Shown: one piece after another, positions 8,325-17,778 of the stretch
Position numbering within the stretch: position 1 is the first letter of the stretch
How the letters are laid out: each line of letters begins with the position of its first letter
Translations under genes and position numbers: made by a program
Assembly: GCF_003605435.1 (NCBI RefSeq)
Contig: NZ_QXQB01000003.1
Span: 124,001-188,000 of the forward strand
Source of the DNA: Paenibacillus pinisoli
Lineage (GTDB): Bacteria; Bacillota; Bacilli; Paenibacillales; Paenibacillaceae
Direction of reading: 5' to 3'
DNA: 64,000 bases
The notes under the pieces: generated by a model
Told to the model about the DNA's origin: nothing
Seen by the model: only the letters and a program-made list of their open reading frames with translations
Database searches by the model: none

Positions 8325-9941
8325 ATGTACAAACTGATGATCGTAGAGGATGAACCGCTGATCCGCGCAGGACTGCTGCAGTACTTCCCTTGGGAGGAGC
8401 TTGGCGTAGGGCCTGTACTAGAAGCGGAGAACGGCATGGAAGGCGTCCGGCTGGCGCTTCTGGAACAACCGGATATGATCATTACCGATATTCGCATGCC
8501 GGAGCTGGACGGCCTCTCGATGATTGAGAAGCTGCGCTCCATGCTGCCGGATACGTTATTTATTATTTTGACTGGTTACAACGAATTCCATTACGCTCAG
8601 CGCGCGCTTAAGCTCGGCAATGTCAAAAACTATTTGCTCAAGCCTCTGGAGTATGAGGAAAGCATGGCTACGCTGCGGGACTGCCTGGATCAGCTGCGGC
8701 GCAAGGCGAGTGAAGCCAGCTCGCTGAGAGAGCTTGAAGAGGCGGCGCATGGACATGCCAAGCTTCAGTACGATACCGTCGTTCAGCATCTTCTGGAGGG
8801 TGCCGATCTCGAGACGACAGAATTCCAGCCGCTGCTGGAGCTGGAGGCGCAGCGCTATCATTATGTTCCCCTTGTCGCAGCATGTACCGGAGGAATCACA
8901 GCAGGCACCCGTCTTGATACTCTAAAGGATATGGCAGGCCGGGCATCGGACTTGCTGGGGCAGCTTCCCGAGGTCCGACGAATCATGAGCTTTTATCGCC
9001 ATTCCAAGCTGTATTCGCTAATCGCCTATGATGGCTCTGACTCTGATGAGGCTCTGCCAGGCAGCATTCAAGAGGCATGGGAACAGACAGCAAATGATTC
9101 CCAGGCACGCATCTATCTGTCCATAGGCGGACCAGCTGCAAGGCTGTCGCTTGGCGGACCTGCGCTCAAGTCGGTGGACAAAGCGTTGTATCTGCGTTAC
9201 TTCCATACTGGGCAGACGATATTCCGCCCAGATGCCTCTGCTCTCGCAGCATCTTCTGCCGACCGACCGATGCAGCTGAGGCACGAGGACAAGCAGGCGC
9301 TTGCCGCTTGTCTGGAGCAAGGCGATCGCGCAGCCGTCGAGGCCTTAATGCACCGGCTCGCAGAAGAGACTAAAGCACTGGCTGCCCCCGCCGATATCGC
9401 CCCGTGGCTGGCCTGCCTGCAAGAGCTGATGAGCCTGACGCTTCGCTTCGCCCATAAGAATGGCATTCCCGTGCAAGGCGTATACAATGACAAGGTATTG
9501 TCGCTTGCCTTCACAGACGACTTCGGCACGGCCGATGAGCTGTTCGCCTGGGTCGGAGACTGGATTCTGCAGGTAAGCGCCGACTTCAAGGCTGGCGGCC
9601 AGCGGGCACCCTTAAGCGACAACCATATTTTCGAATCGATCGAAGCCTATATCCGGCAGCATCTGGATGAGGAGATCACCCTCCAGACGGTAGCCGACCG
9701 CTTCTTCTACAATCCTTCCTATTTGAGCAGGCTATTCAAGACCAAGATGAACAAAAACTATATGAGCTTCGTGACGGAAATCCGTATTCAGGCGGCACAG
9801 CATTATTTGCGCGATCCGAATTATTTGGTGACGGATGTGTGCGGCATGTGCGGCTACAAGAGCTACAAGCATTTTGTCAAAACATTCCGGGTCGTCACCG
9901 GCATGACGCCAACCGATTATCGGAAAGGAATAGGACTGTGA
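8325..9941 (+). CDS. YesN-type response regulator (REC plus AraC DNA-binding domain)
   Basis: 538 residues. Receiver domain at 1-120 with acidic VEDE, phospho-acceptor Asp55 (TDIRMP) and the conserved Lys in YLLKPL. A long linker of about 300 residues follows, then an AraC/XylS two-helix-turn-helix domain (about 435-535) ending YKSYKHFVKTFRVVTGMTPTDYRK (seen as two shorter blocks). Start follows TTAGGAG. It is read divergently from the sugar-binding-protein operon and should activate it after phosphorylation by the kinase encoded 4 bases downstream. Confidence 0.93.
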   Translation: MYKLMIVEDEPLIRAGLLQYFPWEELGVGPVLEAENGMEGVRLALLEQPDMIITDIRMPELDGLSMIEKLRSMLPDTLFIILTGYNEFHYAQRALKLGNVKNYLLKPLEYEESMATLRDCLDQLRRKASEASSLRELEEAAHGHAKLQYDTVVQHLLEGADLETTEFQPLLELEAQRYHYVPLVAACTGGITAGTRLDTLKDMAGRASDLLGQLPEVRRIMSFYRHSKLYSLIAYDGSDSDEALPGSIQEAWEQTANDSQARIYLSIGGPAARLSLGGPALKSVDKALYLRYFHTGQTIFRPDASALAASSADRPMQLRHEDKQALAACLEQGDRAAVEALMHRLAEETKALAAPADIAPWLACLQELMSLTLRFAHKNGIPVQGVYNDKVLSLAFTDDFGTADELFAWVGDWILQVSADFKAGGQRAPLSDNHIFESIEAYIRQHLDEEITLQTVADRFFYNPSYLSRLFKTKMNKNYMSFVTEIRIQAAQHYLRDPNYLVTDVCGMCGYKSYKHFVKTFRVVTGMTPTDYRKGIGL

Positions 9942-9945
9942 GGCT

Positions 9946-11769
9946 ATGAACCCGCTCAAGCGACTAAGCAAGCGCATGCAGATGAAGCATGTCAATCATC
10001 AGATCTTCCTGCTGTCCATCGTGACCATTACAGTGCCGCTCTTGATCATGTCTGGAATTGCCTACGGATTCATGCTCCAGAGCATGAAGAATGAATATCA
10101 GGACAGCGCGAGCCTGATCCTGAACAATCTGTCCTTCAATATTGACCAGTACCTGCAAAGCATCGAGAAAGGCACCGTCACGGCGCAGCTGGACGAGCAG
10201 CTTCAGGATTCACTGATGAAGTGGCGGGACGGAGACCATATCGACCAGTCCATCCAGTATCGCAATGTGATTGAGCACTTTGTCAGCACCATTGAGATGA
10301 CGATCAAAAACGTCGACAGCGTGCGCATCTATGCCGGCGACCGGGTATTCTATTCGCTTAACTTTTATAGGGCCGATTATGAGGAAAGCGACTTTACGAA
10401 GGAGGGTTGGTACGAGGCAGCGCTCGCGGGCAAAGGCAAAGCAACGCTGATCGGCGCGCATCTTCCCTTCCACCGGATAGGCGCCAAGGAGCCCGTGATC
10501 TCCATCGCCCGCGTCATCAATAAAACCGGAACAAGAGATCCGCTTGGCGTTATCCTCGTGGACATCCGGTTGGATTCGCTGCGCGAAATCTTGAACATGT
10601 CGGAGAGCCGCAACCGCAGCTTCCTGATTGTCGACGACAAAGGCGGCATCGTCTATTCCTCCGAGCATGAGCAGCAGGATCCGCCGATCGGGAACGAAAC
10701 GATCCAGCAGGTGCTCTATGCGGACAGCGGCGACTTCTATGCTGCGGTATCGGGCGAGAAGACCTATCTGAACTTCGTCACCTCGCCGTACTCAGGCTGG
10801 AAGGTTATCCAATACATTGCGGAGAAGGAGATGACGAAGGATGCCAAGCTCTTCCGCAAGCTCATGCTCGGCTTTGCCTTCTGCTCACTTGGGGCGGCGC
10901 TGCTGTTCCTGCTTATTCTCGCCGCGCGCGTGACCAAGCCGATCATCTTCCTCAGCAGCCAGGTAAGGGCTGTAGGGATGGGGAAATTCGACGTCGACCT
11001 AAGCAGCGACCGTCAAGACGAATTCGGCGTGCTCTATCGGGGCATCCGCAAGATGGTGGAGGATTTGGAATCGCATATTGAACGCTCCTCCCATACGATG
11101 GCCCAGCATAAGCTGGCGCAATACGGCGCGCTCAAGAGCCAGATCAATCCGCATTTTCTGGCCAATGCGCTGGAATCCATCCAGATGAAAGCGATTCTGT
11201 CGGGGCAGCGGGACATTAGCGAGATGGTCGGCTTGCTCGGCCGCCTGTTCCGCCTCCATATTCAGACGGGCAAAGAGATCGTCACCCTGAAGGAGGAGCT
11301 GGAGCATACCAGACTGTATGTAAAGGTACAGCAGATGCGCTTCGGCGACCGGATTCGCTATAGCGAGCAATTGGAGGCGGGCACGGAGACGCTGGCCGTT
11401 CTTCACTTTACTTTGCAGCCGATTGTGGAAAATGCCATTGTCCATGGCTTGGAGGGCAGGAGCGGTCCCGGGCATCTGCGCATCTCCTCTCTGATTGACG
11501 GAAGCGACCTGATCATTCAGGTGGAGGATGACGGGACCGGAATGACCGCGGCCAAGCTGGATGAGCTGCGCCGCAGCCTGAGCCAGCCTTCCGATACGCT
11601 CGGCAGCGAGCATATCGGCGTCAAAAATGTCCACGACCGGATCCGCTACTACTACGGCGAGGGATATGGGCTTGAGCTGATGAGCGCGCAGGGCGAAGGA
11701 ACAACCGTAACCGTCCGTATACCGGCAGCGGCGTTGGAATTAGCGTCGGGGGAAGACTTAAAGCCTTAA
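9946..11769 (+). CDS. YesM-type sensor histidine kinase
   Basis: 607 residues. First membrane segment about 20-42, extracytoplasmic dCache-like sensor about 45-295, second membrane segment about 306-328, HAMP to about 380, QINPHF with phospho-acceptor His403, N-box VENAIVHG (493-500) and a GHKL ATPase DDGTG. Together with the response regulator 4 bases upstream it likely reports the presence of the sugar imported by the neighbouring ABC transporter. A bidirectional terminator lies 144 bases downstream. Confidence 0.93.
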   Translation: MNPLKRLSKRMQMKHVNHQIFLLSIVTITVPLLIMSGIAYGFMLQSMKNEYQDSASLILNNLSFNIDQYLQSIEKGTVTAQLDEQLQDSLMKWRDGDHIDQSIQYRNVIEHFVSTIEMTIKNVDSVRIYAGDRVFYSLNFYRADYEESDFTKEGWYEAALAGKGKATLIGAHLPFHRIGAKEPVISIARVINKTGTRDPLGVILVDIRLDSLREILNMSESRNRSFLIVDDKGGIVYSSEHEQQDPPIGNETIQQVLYADSGDFYAAVSGEKTYLNFVTSPYSGWKVIQYIAEKEMTKDAKLFRKLMLGFAFCSLGAALLFLLILAARVTKPIIFLSSQVRAVGMGKFDVDLSSDRQDEFGVLYRGIRKMVEDLESHIERSSHTMAQHKLAQYGALKSQINPHFLANALESIQMKAILSGQRDISEMVGLLGRLFRLHIQTGKEIVTLKEELEHTRLYVKVQQMRFGDRIRYSEQLEAGTETLAVLHFTLQPIVENAIVHGLEGRSGPGHLRISSLIDGSDLIIQVEDDGTGMTAAKLDELRRSLSQPSDTLGSEHIGVKNVHDRIRYYYGEGYGLELMSAQGEGTTVTVRIPAAALELASGEDLKP

Positions 11770-11791
11770 ATGATACAAGTAGTGAAATGAT

Positions 11792-11908
11792 CTAGTCTTT
11801 CTTCGCAGTCGATACAATTGTGGCGCCGATAACAAGGGTTGCAACTATAACGGTGAGTCTAATAATGATGTCAATCGGACCATGAGGATAATACTTAAGA
11901 TTATTCAA
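11792..11908 (-). CDS. Possible small single-span membrane peptide
   Basis: A 38-codon frame opens with TTG and encodes a polar N-terminus, one hydrophobic span of about 17 residues (LTVIVATLVIGATIV) and a charged tail STAKKD, the layout of many small membrane peptides and type I toxins. There is no ATG and no clear ribosome site; the terminator hairpin lies immediately upstream. It could equally be a decayed fragment or chance. Nothing else explains this 200-base stretch between the kinase and NanE genes. Confidence 0.22.
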   Translation of the reverse strand: MNNLKYYPHGPIDIIIRLTVIVATLVIGATIVSTAKKD

Positions 11909-11912
11909 CCGC

Positions 11913-11953
11913 AAAAAAGTGGGCTTCCTCTCCAAGAAGGAACCCACTTTTTT
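11913..11953. terminator. Bidirectional terminator
   Basis: AAAAAAGTGGG pairs with CCCACTTTTTT, with an inner TTCCT/AGGAA extension, between the convergent kinase and NanE genes. T-runs are present on both strands. Confidence 0.85.
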
Positions 11954-11975
11954 GATGTTATTTTAGTATAGCGCG

Positions 11976-12656
11976 TTAGAGCGATGCGGCTTCTACAAAT
12001 CTGGCCGTTATTTCCTTCGGACGCGTAATCGCGCCGCCCACGACAACCGAGGATGCGCCCAGCTCCAGGCAGCGTCGGTACATATCCGGCGTCATGACAT
12101 TGCCCTCGGCAATGACAGGCACGCGGACGGCTTTAAGCACGGCTTTCAAAAAGGCAAAGTCATTGTGATACAGTTTAGACTGCGACGTATACGGCGTATA
12201 GCCGTGCAGAGTCGTCGAGACGCAATCGAATCCAAGCGCTTCTGCTGCTTTCGCTTCCTCGACCGTCGAGATATCCGCCATCAGCTGCACCTTCGGATTG
12301 CGCTCGCGGGAGTAGGCCACCAATTCCGCGAGCAGCTCCTTGCCTGGCCGCTCGCGCAGGGTGGCATCCATCGCAATCATCTCGCAGCCGCTCTCCAGCA
12401 GCTCGTCGATCTCCTTGGCTGTCGCTGTAATGAACACTTCACTGTCCTCATAGTTGCGTTTCACGATGCCGATGACGGGAAGCTCGACCTCCCGCTTGAT
12501 CGCTTCAATATCCGCTTTGGAATTGGCTCTGATGCCCGCAGCACCGCCTTCCTTCGCCGCCAAGGCAAGCTTGCCCATAATATAGGAGCTGTGCAGCGGC
12601 TCATGCTCCAGCGCCTGGCAGGATACGACGAGTCCTCCTTTAATGATGTTCAGCAT
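11976..12656 (-). CDS. nanE: N-acetylmannosamine-6-phosphate 2-epimerase
   Basis: 226 residues, the usual NanE length and TIM-barrel pattern: [15 protein letters not shown] at the N-terminus, [36 protein letters not shown] and [11 protein letters not shown]. It converts ManNAc-6-phosphate to GlcNAc-6-phosphate, the last dedicated step of sialic-acid breakdown in the cytoplasm. Last gene of the locus, 14 bases after the lyase gene; a terminator follows. NagA and NagB, needed for the next steps, are not in the window. Confidence 0.95.
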   Translation of the reverse strand: MLNIIKGGLVVSCQALEHEPLHSSYIMGKLALAAKEGGAAGIRANSKADIEAIKREVELPVIGIVKRNYEDSEVFITATAKEIDELLESGCEMIAMDATLRERPGKELLAELVAYSRERNPKVQLMADISTVEEAKAAEALGFDCVSTTLHGYTPYTSQSKLYHNDFAFLKAVLKAVRVPVIAEGNVMTPDMYRRCLELGASSVVVGGAITRPKEITARFVEAASL

Positions 12657-12670
12657 CTCTACTCATCTCC

Positions 12671-13591
12671 TTAGACTGTTGCATATTGCCGAATAAGGGC
12701 CAATATATCCCCATTCAACACCGACAACGATTCATGATGCTCCGGCAGCACAGGCAGCAGCGGCAATCTCGGCTGTCCCGTCTCTACCCCTCGAAGGGAC
12801 AATATATATTTGCTGGCGCCATAAAGCGACGGATAGGCAAGCAATCGTTTGATAACGGCATTGATTTTGTACTGCAGCTCCTGCGCCTCCGTTATCCGGC
12901 CCGATCGAAACAGCTCGTTCAGCTTGCAGAACAGCTCCGGCATAACCCCGTACGTTCCGCCGATGCCGCCATTGGCGCCCATAATGCGCCCCGCAAGAAA
13001 TTGTTCGTCCGGACCGTTAAAGACGAGAAAATCGTCGCCGCCTGCGACCTTGTACTGCTGCAGATCAAAGGTGCTTTCCCCCGACATCTTCACGCCGATC
13101 ACCTTGTCCTGCTTGGCCAGCTTCGCCAGCAAGGCCGTGGACAGCTGGAAGCCGGTCGTCTGCGGGATATTGTAGATAATGAACGGCAGATTGCTGCTGT
13201 CGATCATCTCCTGCCAGTGACGCTCTACCGCCGCTTCGGACAAGCGATAATAGATCGCTGGAACAGCGGAGATCGCATCCGCTCCATGCTGCTCCGCATG
13301 CCGGGACAATTCTGCGCTCACGCGCGTGGAATTCGCGCCGACATGAACGATAACTTTCAGCTCGCCGCGGACCTCCTCCATGACCGCTTCCAGCACGAGC
13401 TTGCGCTCCTCCGCCGTCTGCAGGATGCCCTCGCCGGAGCTGCCTCCGACATACAACCCCTTCACGCCTGTGCCGGCATAGTAGCGGGCCAGCTTCTTCA
13501 CGCGTGAAGCGTCTACTTCTCCCGCTTCGTTATATGCGGAATACATGGCGACATAGATGCCTTCGAATGTTGCTACATGGTTCATAATCAC
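12671..13591 (-). CDS. nanA: N-acetylneuraminate lyase (DHDPS/NAL family)
   Basis: 306 residues with the class I aldolase layout: GGSSGEG (49-55) for carboxylate binding, catalytic Tyr140 in YNIPQTTG and Schiff-base Lys168 in GVKMS. GGSSGEG and YNIP favour N-acetylneuraminate lyase over dihydrodipicolinate synthase. Cleaves sialic acid to ManNAc and pyruvate. Sits between the ROK kinase, whose stop codon it overlaps by 4 bases, and NanE, which supports the assignment. An alternative ATG two codons inside is possible. Confidence 0.93.
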   Translation of the reverse strand: MIMNHVATFEGIYVAMYSAYNEAGEVDASRVKKLARYYAGTGVKGLYVGGSSGEGILQTAEERKLVLEAVMEEVRGELKVIVHVGANSTRVSAELSRHAEQHGADAISAVPAIYYRLSEAAVERHWQEMIDSSNLPFIIYNIPQTTGFQLSTALLAKLAKQDKVIGVKMSGESTFDLQQYKVAGGDDFLVFNGPDEQFLAGRIMGANGGIGGTYGVMPELFCKLNELFRSGRITEAQELQYKINAVIKRLLAYPSLYGASKYILSLRGVETGQPRLPLLPVLPEHHESLSVLNGDILALIRQYATV

Positions 13592-14484
13592 AGCTCCGTC
13601 TCTTCTATATAATATGGATACACCGCGCCGTAGAGCGCGGCTTTGTTGCCTAGCTGCGCCGCTGCAAGCTCCGTCTGCGAGAAGGCTGGCGGCAAATAAG
13701 AAGCGACATGGCGGCTGATCTTCTCCAGCAAATAATCACCCTGCTCCGACACGCCTCCGCCAATGACAATGAGCTTCGGATCAGCCAGCACGATGACGCC
13801 CGCAATGCCCCGGGCGATCTCTTCCGTCCAGCCGTCGATAATAGCTGCGGCAGCCGTATCGCCCGCCTTCGCCGCACCGAACAGGGCATGACCGTCACCG
13901 GAGAAGCCGGGCAGCCTGCGGCGAGCCAGCTTCAGCAGCGCGGACATCGATGCCCGCTGCTCGTACGTAGTGCCCGTGGCCCTGTCATATAAGGAATGTC
14001 CGATCTCGCCAGCGCGGTAATGAGAGCCCAGCACAAGCTTCCCTTCATGAAAGAGCGCTCCGCCAATTCCGGTGCCAAGCGTCATGCAGAAGAAGGAATC
14101 GACGCCTCTTGCAGCCCCTCTCCACCATTCGCCCACAGCCGCCGCATTTACGTCATTGGCCACCATGACTGCCAGGCCAAGCTTGCCTTCGATCTCTCGC
14201 TTCCAGTTCGTTCCCTTATATCCCGGTATAGTTCCGCCGGCAAAAATAATCTCGCCGCTATCGGGATCGACGACACCTGCCGTGCTGATCCCGACGCCTT
14301 GAGCCTTGCCGAAGTTCACCGTCAGCTCCTGGACAATGCGAGCTGCCGCTTCCGGTATGAGAATGTCGGCTTCGCCGCCGCTTGGCGTATCGCATTTGCC
14401 ATGATGGAGGAATTCGCCTTTCTCGTTCAACACGGCATACTTGATCTCCGTGCCGCCCACATCTACGCTGAACCAATGTCTCAT
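13588..14484 (-). CDS. nanK: ROK-family kinase, probable N-acetylmannosamine kinase
   Basis: 298 residues. ATP-binding DVGGTEIK at 8-15, second phosphate loop GTGIGGALF, and the catalytic region ANDVNAAA. Context between the sialic-acid permeases and the lyase indicates phosphorylation of ManNAc to ManNAc-6-phosphate. Odd point: the zinc-binding CxCGxxGC motif usual in ROK proteins is absent; after AGEIGH the chain runs SLYDRATGTTYEQRAS with no cysteine there. Zinc-free ROK kinases exist, so it need not be inactive. Confidence 0.88.
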   Translation of the reverse strand: MRHWFSVDVGGTEIKYAVLNEKGEFLHHGKCDTPSGGEADILIPEAAARIVQELTVNFGKAQGVGISTAGVVDPDSGEIIFAGGTIPGYKGTNWKREIEGKLGLAVMVANDVNAAAVGEWWRGAARGVDSFFCMTLGTGIGGALFHEGKLVLGSHYRAGEIGHSLYDRATGTTYEQRASMSALLKLARRRLPGFSGDGHALFGAAKAGDTAAAAIIDGWTEEIARGIAGVIVLADPKLIVIGGGVSEQGDYLLEKISRHVASYLPPAFSQTELAAAQLGNKAALYGAVYPYYIEETEL

Positions 14485-14497
14485 GGGCTGTATCCGC

Positions 14498-15340
14498 CTA
14501 TTCTTTCACCGCGCCAATGGAGAGGCCGCGGGTGAAATATTGCTGGAACAGGAGAAAGATGATCAGCATCGGGATCGCCGCTACGGTCGCACCGGCCATC
14601 TTGTAGGCAAAGTTAGGGTTCAAATCCTGCATGAGCGTGGCGATCCCTACCATCAGCGTCTTCATTTCCTTGTCCTGGCCGATGACCAGCTGCCACAGAT
14701 AGTCATTCCATACCTGGACGAAGTTCAGGATGAAGAGCGCACCGATGCCCGGCTTCACAATCGGCAGCATGATCTGCAGGAACGTCCGTACCTCTCCGGC
14801 GCCGTCGATTCTCGCCGCTTCCCGCAGCGCATCGGGTGCCGAGTCGAAAAATCCTTTCAATAAGAAGACGCCAAAAGCGGTCGCGACGTTAGGCCAAATC
14901 ATCCCGTGCAGGTTATTGACCAGCCCGAAGTCCTGCGCAATGCGGAACAACGGCACAATCATTACTTCCTTCGGAACCATGAGGCTCGATACGAAGATGA
15001 CGAAGAGCACATTGCGCCCCTTGAACCTCAGCTTGGAGAATGCATAAGCCGCCATAGAGCTTGTAATGACAAGCAGCACGGTAGACAGACCTGCTACGTA
15101 CAAGCTGTTCAGCGTCCAGCGGAGCGCCGGCTGGCTGTTGAAGACTTCCACATAATTCGAGAATGTGAACGTCTGCGGCCACCAGTCAGGCGGCATCTTG
15201 ACGACATCCGAGCTGTTTTTCAGCGAGCTGGTGAACAGCCAGTAAAGCGGGAACAGATTCAGTACCGCAAAAAAGATAACTATGATATTGGACAGGACAT
15301 CAAAGGATTCCCGTTGTTTCTTCGCTTTTACTTGCTGCAT
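14498..15340 (-). CDS. ABC permease, MalG type, of the sialic-acid locus
   Basis: 280 residues, six predicted membrane segments, EAA loop EAARIDGAGEVRTFLQIMLP, C-terminus SIGAVKE. Start chosen as the ATG at 15340 behind GTGAGGGATC; a GTG 5 codons upstream is inside that ribosome site. CUT1-type importer half; by analogy with the pneumococcal SatABC transporter it probably imports N-acetylneuraminate. ATPase not encoded here. Confidence 0.91.
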   Translation of the reverse strand: MQQVKAKKQRESFDVLSNIIVIFFAVLNLFPLYWLFTSSLKNSSDVVKMPPDWWPQTFTFSNYVEVFNSQPALRWTLNSLYVAGLSTVLLVITSSMAAYAFSKLRFKGRNVLFVIFVSSLMVPKEVMIVPLFRIAQDFGLVNNLHGMIWPNVATAFGVFLLKGFFDSAPDALREAARIDGAGEVRTFLQIMLPIVKPGIGALFILNFVQVWNDYLWQLVIGQDKEMKTLMVGIATLMQDLNPNFAYKMAGATVAAIPMLIIFLLFQQYFTRGLSIGAVKE

Positions 15341-15351
15341 CGTTTGATCCC

Positions 15352-16227
15352 TCACTTATCCTTGAACATGGCCCGGAGCTGAGGCACCGAGAGCAGCATC
15401 GTAATAAGGAACATAATAACCCCTACTGCCGAAGCGACGCCGAGCTGGTTGAACTTGAACGCATTGTTGTAGAGATAATACATCATGGTCACGGAAGCAT
15501 TGTTCGGGCCTCCGCCGGTCAGCAGTTGAATCACCACGAATATTTTGAGCACGGCAATGATGTTGATGATTGTAATGTAAATCGTGGTCGGCTTGACGAG
15601 CGGGATGAGAATTTGAAAGATAACTTTGAATCGGCTCGCGCCGTCTACTTCCGCGGCTTCGAACAGGTCCTTCGGCACGCCGATCATGGAAGCGATATAT
15701 AGAATAATGGCCTGGCCTACATTCGTTGCGAAGGTGACGAGAATGATAACCGGCAGGACCGTGCTTTTATTCCCCAGCAAATTGACGATGCCCAGCTCCA
15801 TCTCGCGGGCCGCATAGGAGATGAGGCCGTTGGCGGGACTAAGCAGGAAGCTCCATACCATACTCATGACCACCATGGATACCATGACCGGAATATAGTA
15901 GCTTCCGCGTATGAACGAGACGTATTTCGCATTTTTGTCGAAGACGGCAGACGCTACGAATAACGAGAAACCCACTGTCAGGATGACGATAAAGACGACA
16001 AAGATAACGGTATTGATAATGGACTTGAAAAACACCGGATCGCTGAACAATGTGGCGTAATTGTCGAAGCCGACGAACGTTTCCTGTTGATACTGAACCT
16101 TGTACAAGCTGAGCCTGATGCCTTCGATGATGGGATATACGATAAACAGCAGGAACAGCAGAAATTGCGGTAACACGAACAGATAGCCGGTTATGTTTTC
16201 TTTCAAGTAAGGATTGCGTAATTTCAT
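15352..16227 (-). CDS. ABC permease, MalF type, of the sialic-acid locus
   Basis: 291 residues, six predicted membrane segments and EAA loop EAAEVDGASRFKVIFQILIP. First permease after the binding protein, separated from it by a strong hairpin. It pairs with the next gene to form the membrane channel of the presumed sialic-acid importer. Confidence 0.91.
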   Translation of the reverse strand: MKLRNPYLKENITGYLFVLPQFLLFLLFIVYPIIEGIRLSLYKVQYQQETFVGFDNYATLFSDPVFFKSIINTVIFVVFIVILTVGFSLFVASAVFDKNAKYVSFIRGSYYIPVMVSMVVMSMVWSFLLSPANGLISYAAREMELGIVNLLGNKSTVLPVIILVTFATNVGQAIILYIASMIGVPKDLFEAAEVDGASRFKVIFQILIPLVKPTTIYITIINIIAVLKIFVVIQLLTGGGPNNASVTMMYYLYNNAFKFNQLGVASAVGVIMFLITMLLSVPQLRAMFKDK

Positions 16228-16247
16228 GGTTATCCGTTACCTTTCTT

Positions 16248-16286
16248 CCCGCTGCCTGATGGGCATTCAGCCCGTCAGGCAGCGGG
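16248..16286 (-). promoter_or_regulatory. Intercistronic hairpin, sialic-acid binding protein to permease
   Basis: CCCGCTGCCTGA pairs with TCAGGCAGCGGG, and GGGC/GCCC continues the stem inward, leaving a loop of 5 bases. Very stable and without a long T-run. It occupies the same place as the hairpin in the first ABC operon of the window. Confidence 0.7.
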
Positions 16287-16316
16287 AACGTTATTTTGCT
16301 GGCTTTGTGAAAGGAG

Positions 16317-17732
16317 TTACTTCAGGCTGGAGTTCTCCCGCGCTTTGGCGATAACCTCATTGCCTTTGGCCTGATAGTCCTTGACGGCCTGAGCCGGCGT
16401 TTTCTCCCCAATATAGAGCGCCTGCAATTCCGGGAACAGCACTTGTCTGAGCTCGCTGTAGCCTGGCACATTGCCGGTGAAGGCGAACATGTAAGCCGCA
16501 TTGGCATCATAAGCAGCGAAGAACGGGTACTCCGACTTGTATTGTTCGGCAACGGAGCTTCTTACCGGAACGCTGTTCTTGGAGGACTTCACAAAATCGG
16601 TATCCGTAGAGAAGTAGCGGATGAAATCCTTTGCCGCTTCCTCGCGCTTCGCGTCGCCCGTCTTGAACGCGCTGGCTCCGACCACATAAGTGAAGGTCAG
16701 CGGGTCGCCGCCCTCAGACGGAATATTGGCAAGGCGGATATCGAATTTAGGCGCTTTGCCCGCAGCCATATCGGCCTTCGCATTGTTGAACAGAACCGCA
16801 TTCGTGAAGCTGATGCCTAGCTGCTGATTTTGGAACATCGCATTGGCGTCGTTGGAGGATACGGATTCCGCACCCGGGTTGGTGTAGCCTGCGTCATAGA
16901 TTTTTTTGAGCCACTCTGCCGCTTTCACGCCCTTCTCGTCGTCAAGCACGATGCTGCCGTTCTCGTCGAAGAAAGAATTGCCGAACATGCGGAGGTAAGC
17001 AAGATTCCAGGTGTCGCCTTGGTTGTTCAAGCCGTATAGAGCCATCGGATAAGCATTGGAGAACTGGTCCTTCGGCATATTTTTTAGCCCTTCCAAAATT
17101 TGCTCGTACTGGTCCAGCGTCCATGTCTTAATCTCTGTCTCGCCGCCGATCATATTTTCAAGGCCAGCCGCCTTGAACATGTCCGCGTTGTACGCGAGGG
17201 TGCCTGGATTGTGGGCGAACGGATAGAAGTACACGTCGTCGCCGAAGGTTACGTTGTCCCAGTAGCCCTGCGCAATGTCGGCGCGCGCCTCGTCGTCCAC
17301 GATGTCCGTCAGCGGCAGCAGCGCGCCGCGATGCGCGTAGTCGCCCATGGCGAACACGCTTTCAAAAAACACATCGGGAGGCGTTCCGCCGCTCAGATTG
17401 ACGTTCAGCAGCTCATCCCGCTGGTCGCCCGCCACCACTTGAACGTTGACTTTCACATCGTATTTGTCGTATTGCTTGGCGAACTTGTCCGCCGCGTGCT
17501 TGAAGAAGCTGTCGTAGTCGGCATTCTCTTCTGTTGCGTCAAGCACGCCCTTCCATTGCGGCGTCAGCCATACGGCGATTTCCACCTTTTCCTTGGAGCC
17601 GCCGCTAGCGCTGCCCCCCGTGTTGCCCGGCGTACCTGCGTTCTTATTGCCGCCGTTATTGCCCGAGCAGCCGGCAAGTATAGCCAAAATGAGCACAAAA
17701 ATGATTCCTGTCGTGAAAACCTGTTTTTTCAT
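16317..17732 (-). CDS. ABC substrate-binding lipoprotein, probable sialic-acid binding
   Basis: 471 residues. Lipobox LAGCS, a Gly/Asn/Ser linker, then a family-1 solute-binding fold (VEIAVWLTPQWKG, GTPPDVFFESVF, FYPFAHNPGTLAYN). Specificity for sialic acid is inferred only from the flanking YhcH, NanK, NanA and NanE genes. Outside the membrane it delivers substrate to the two following permeases. Confidence 0.9.
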   Translation of the reverse strand: MKKQVFTTGIIFVLILAILAGCSGNNGGNKNAGTPGNTGGSASGGSKEKVEIAVWLTPQWKGVLDATEENADYDSFFKHAADKFAKQYDKYDVKVNVQVVAGDQRDELLNVNLSGGTPPDVFFESVFAMGDYAHRGALLPLTDIVDDEARADIAQGYWDNVTFGDDVYFYPFAHNPGTLAYNADMFKAAGLENMIGGETEIKTWTLDQYEQILEGLKNMPKDQFSNAYPMALYGLNNQGDTWNLAYLRMFGNSFFDENGSIVLDDEKGVKAAEWLKKIYDAGYTNPGAESVSSNDANAMFQNQQLGISFTNAVLFNNAKADMAAGKAPKFDIRLANIPSEGGDPLTFTYVVGASAFKTGDAKREEAAKDFIRYFSTDTDFVKSSKNSVPVRSSVAEQYKSEYPFFAAYDANAAYMFAFTGNVPGYSELRQVLFPELQALYIGEKTPAQAVKDYQAKGNEVIAKARENSSLK

Positions 17733-17778
17733 CTTCGATAAGCCCCCTTAGAGTGTGTTCGAACGTTGAATACAGCGC

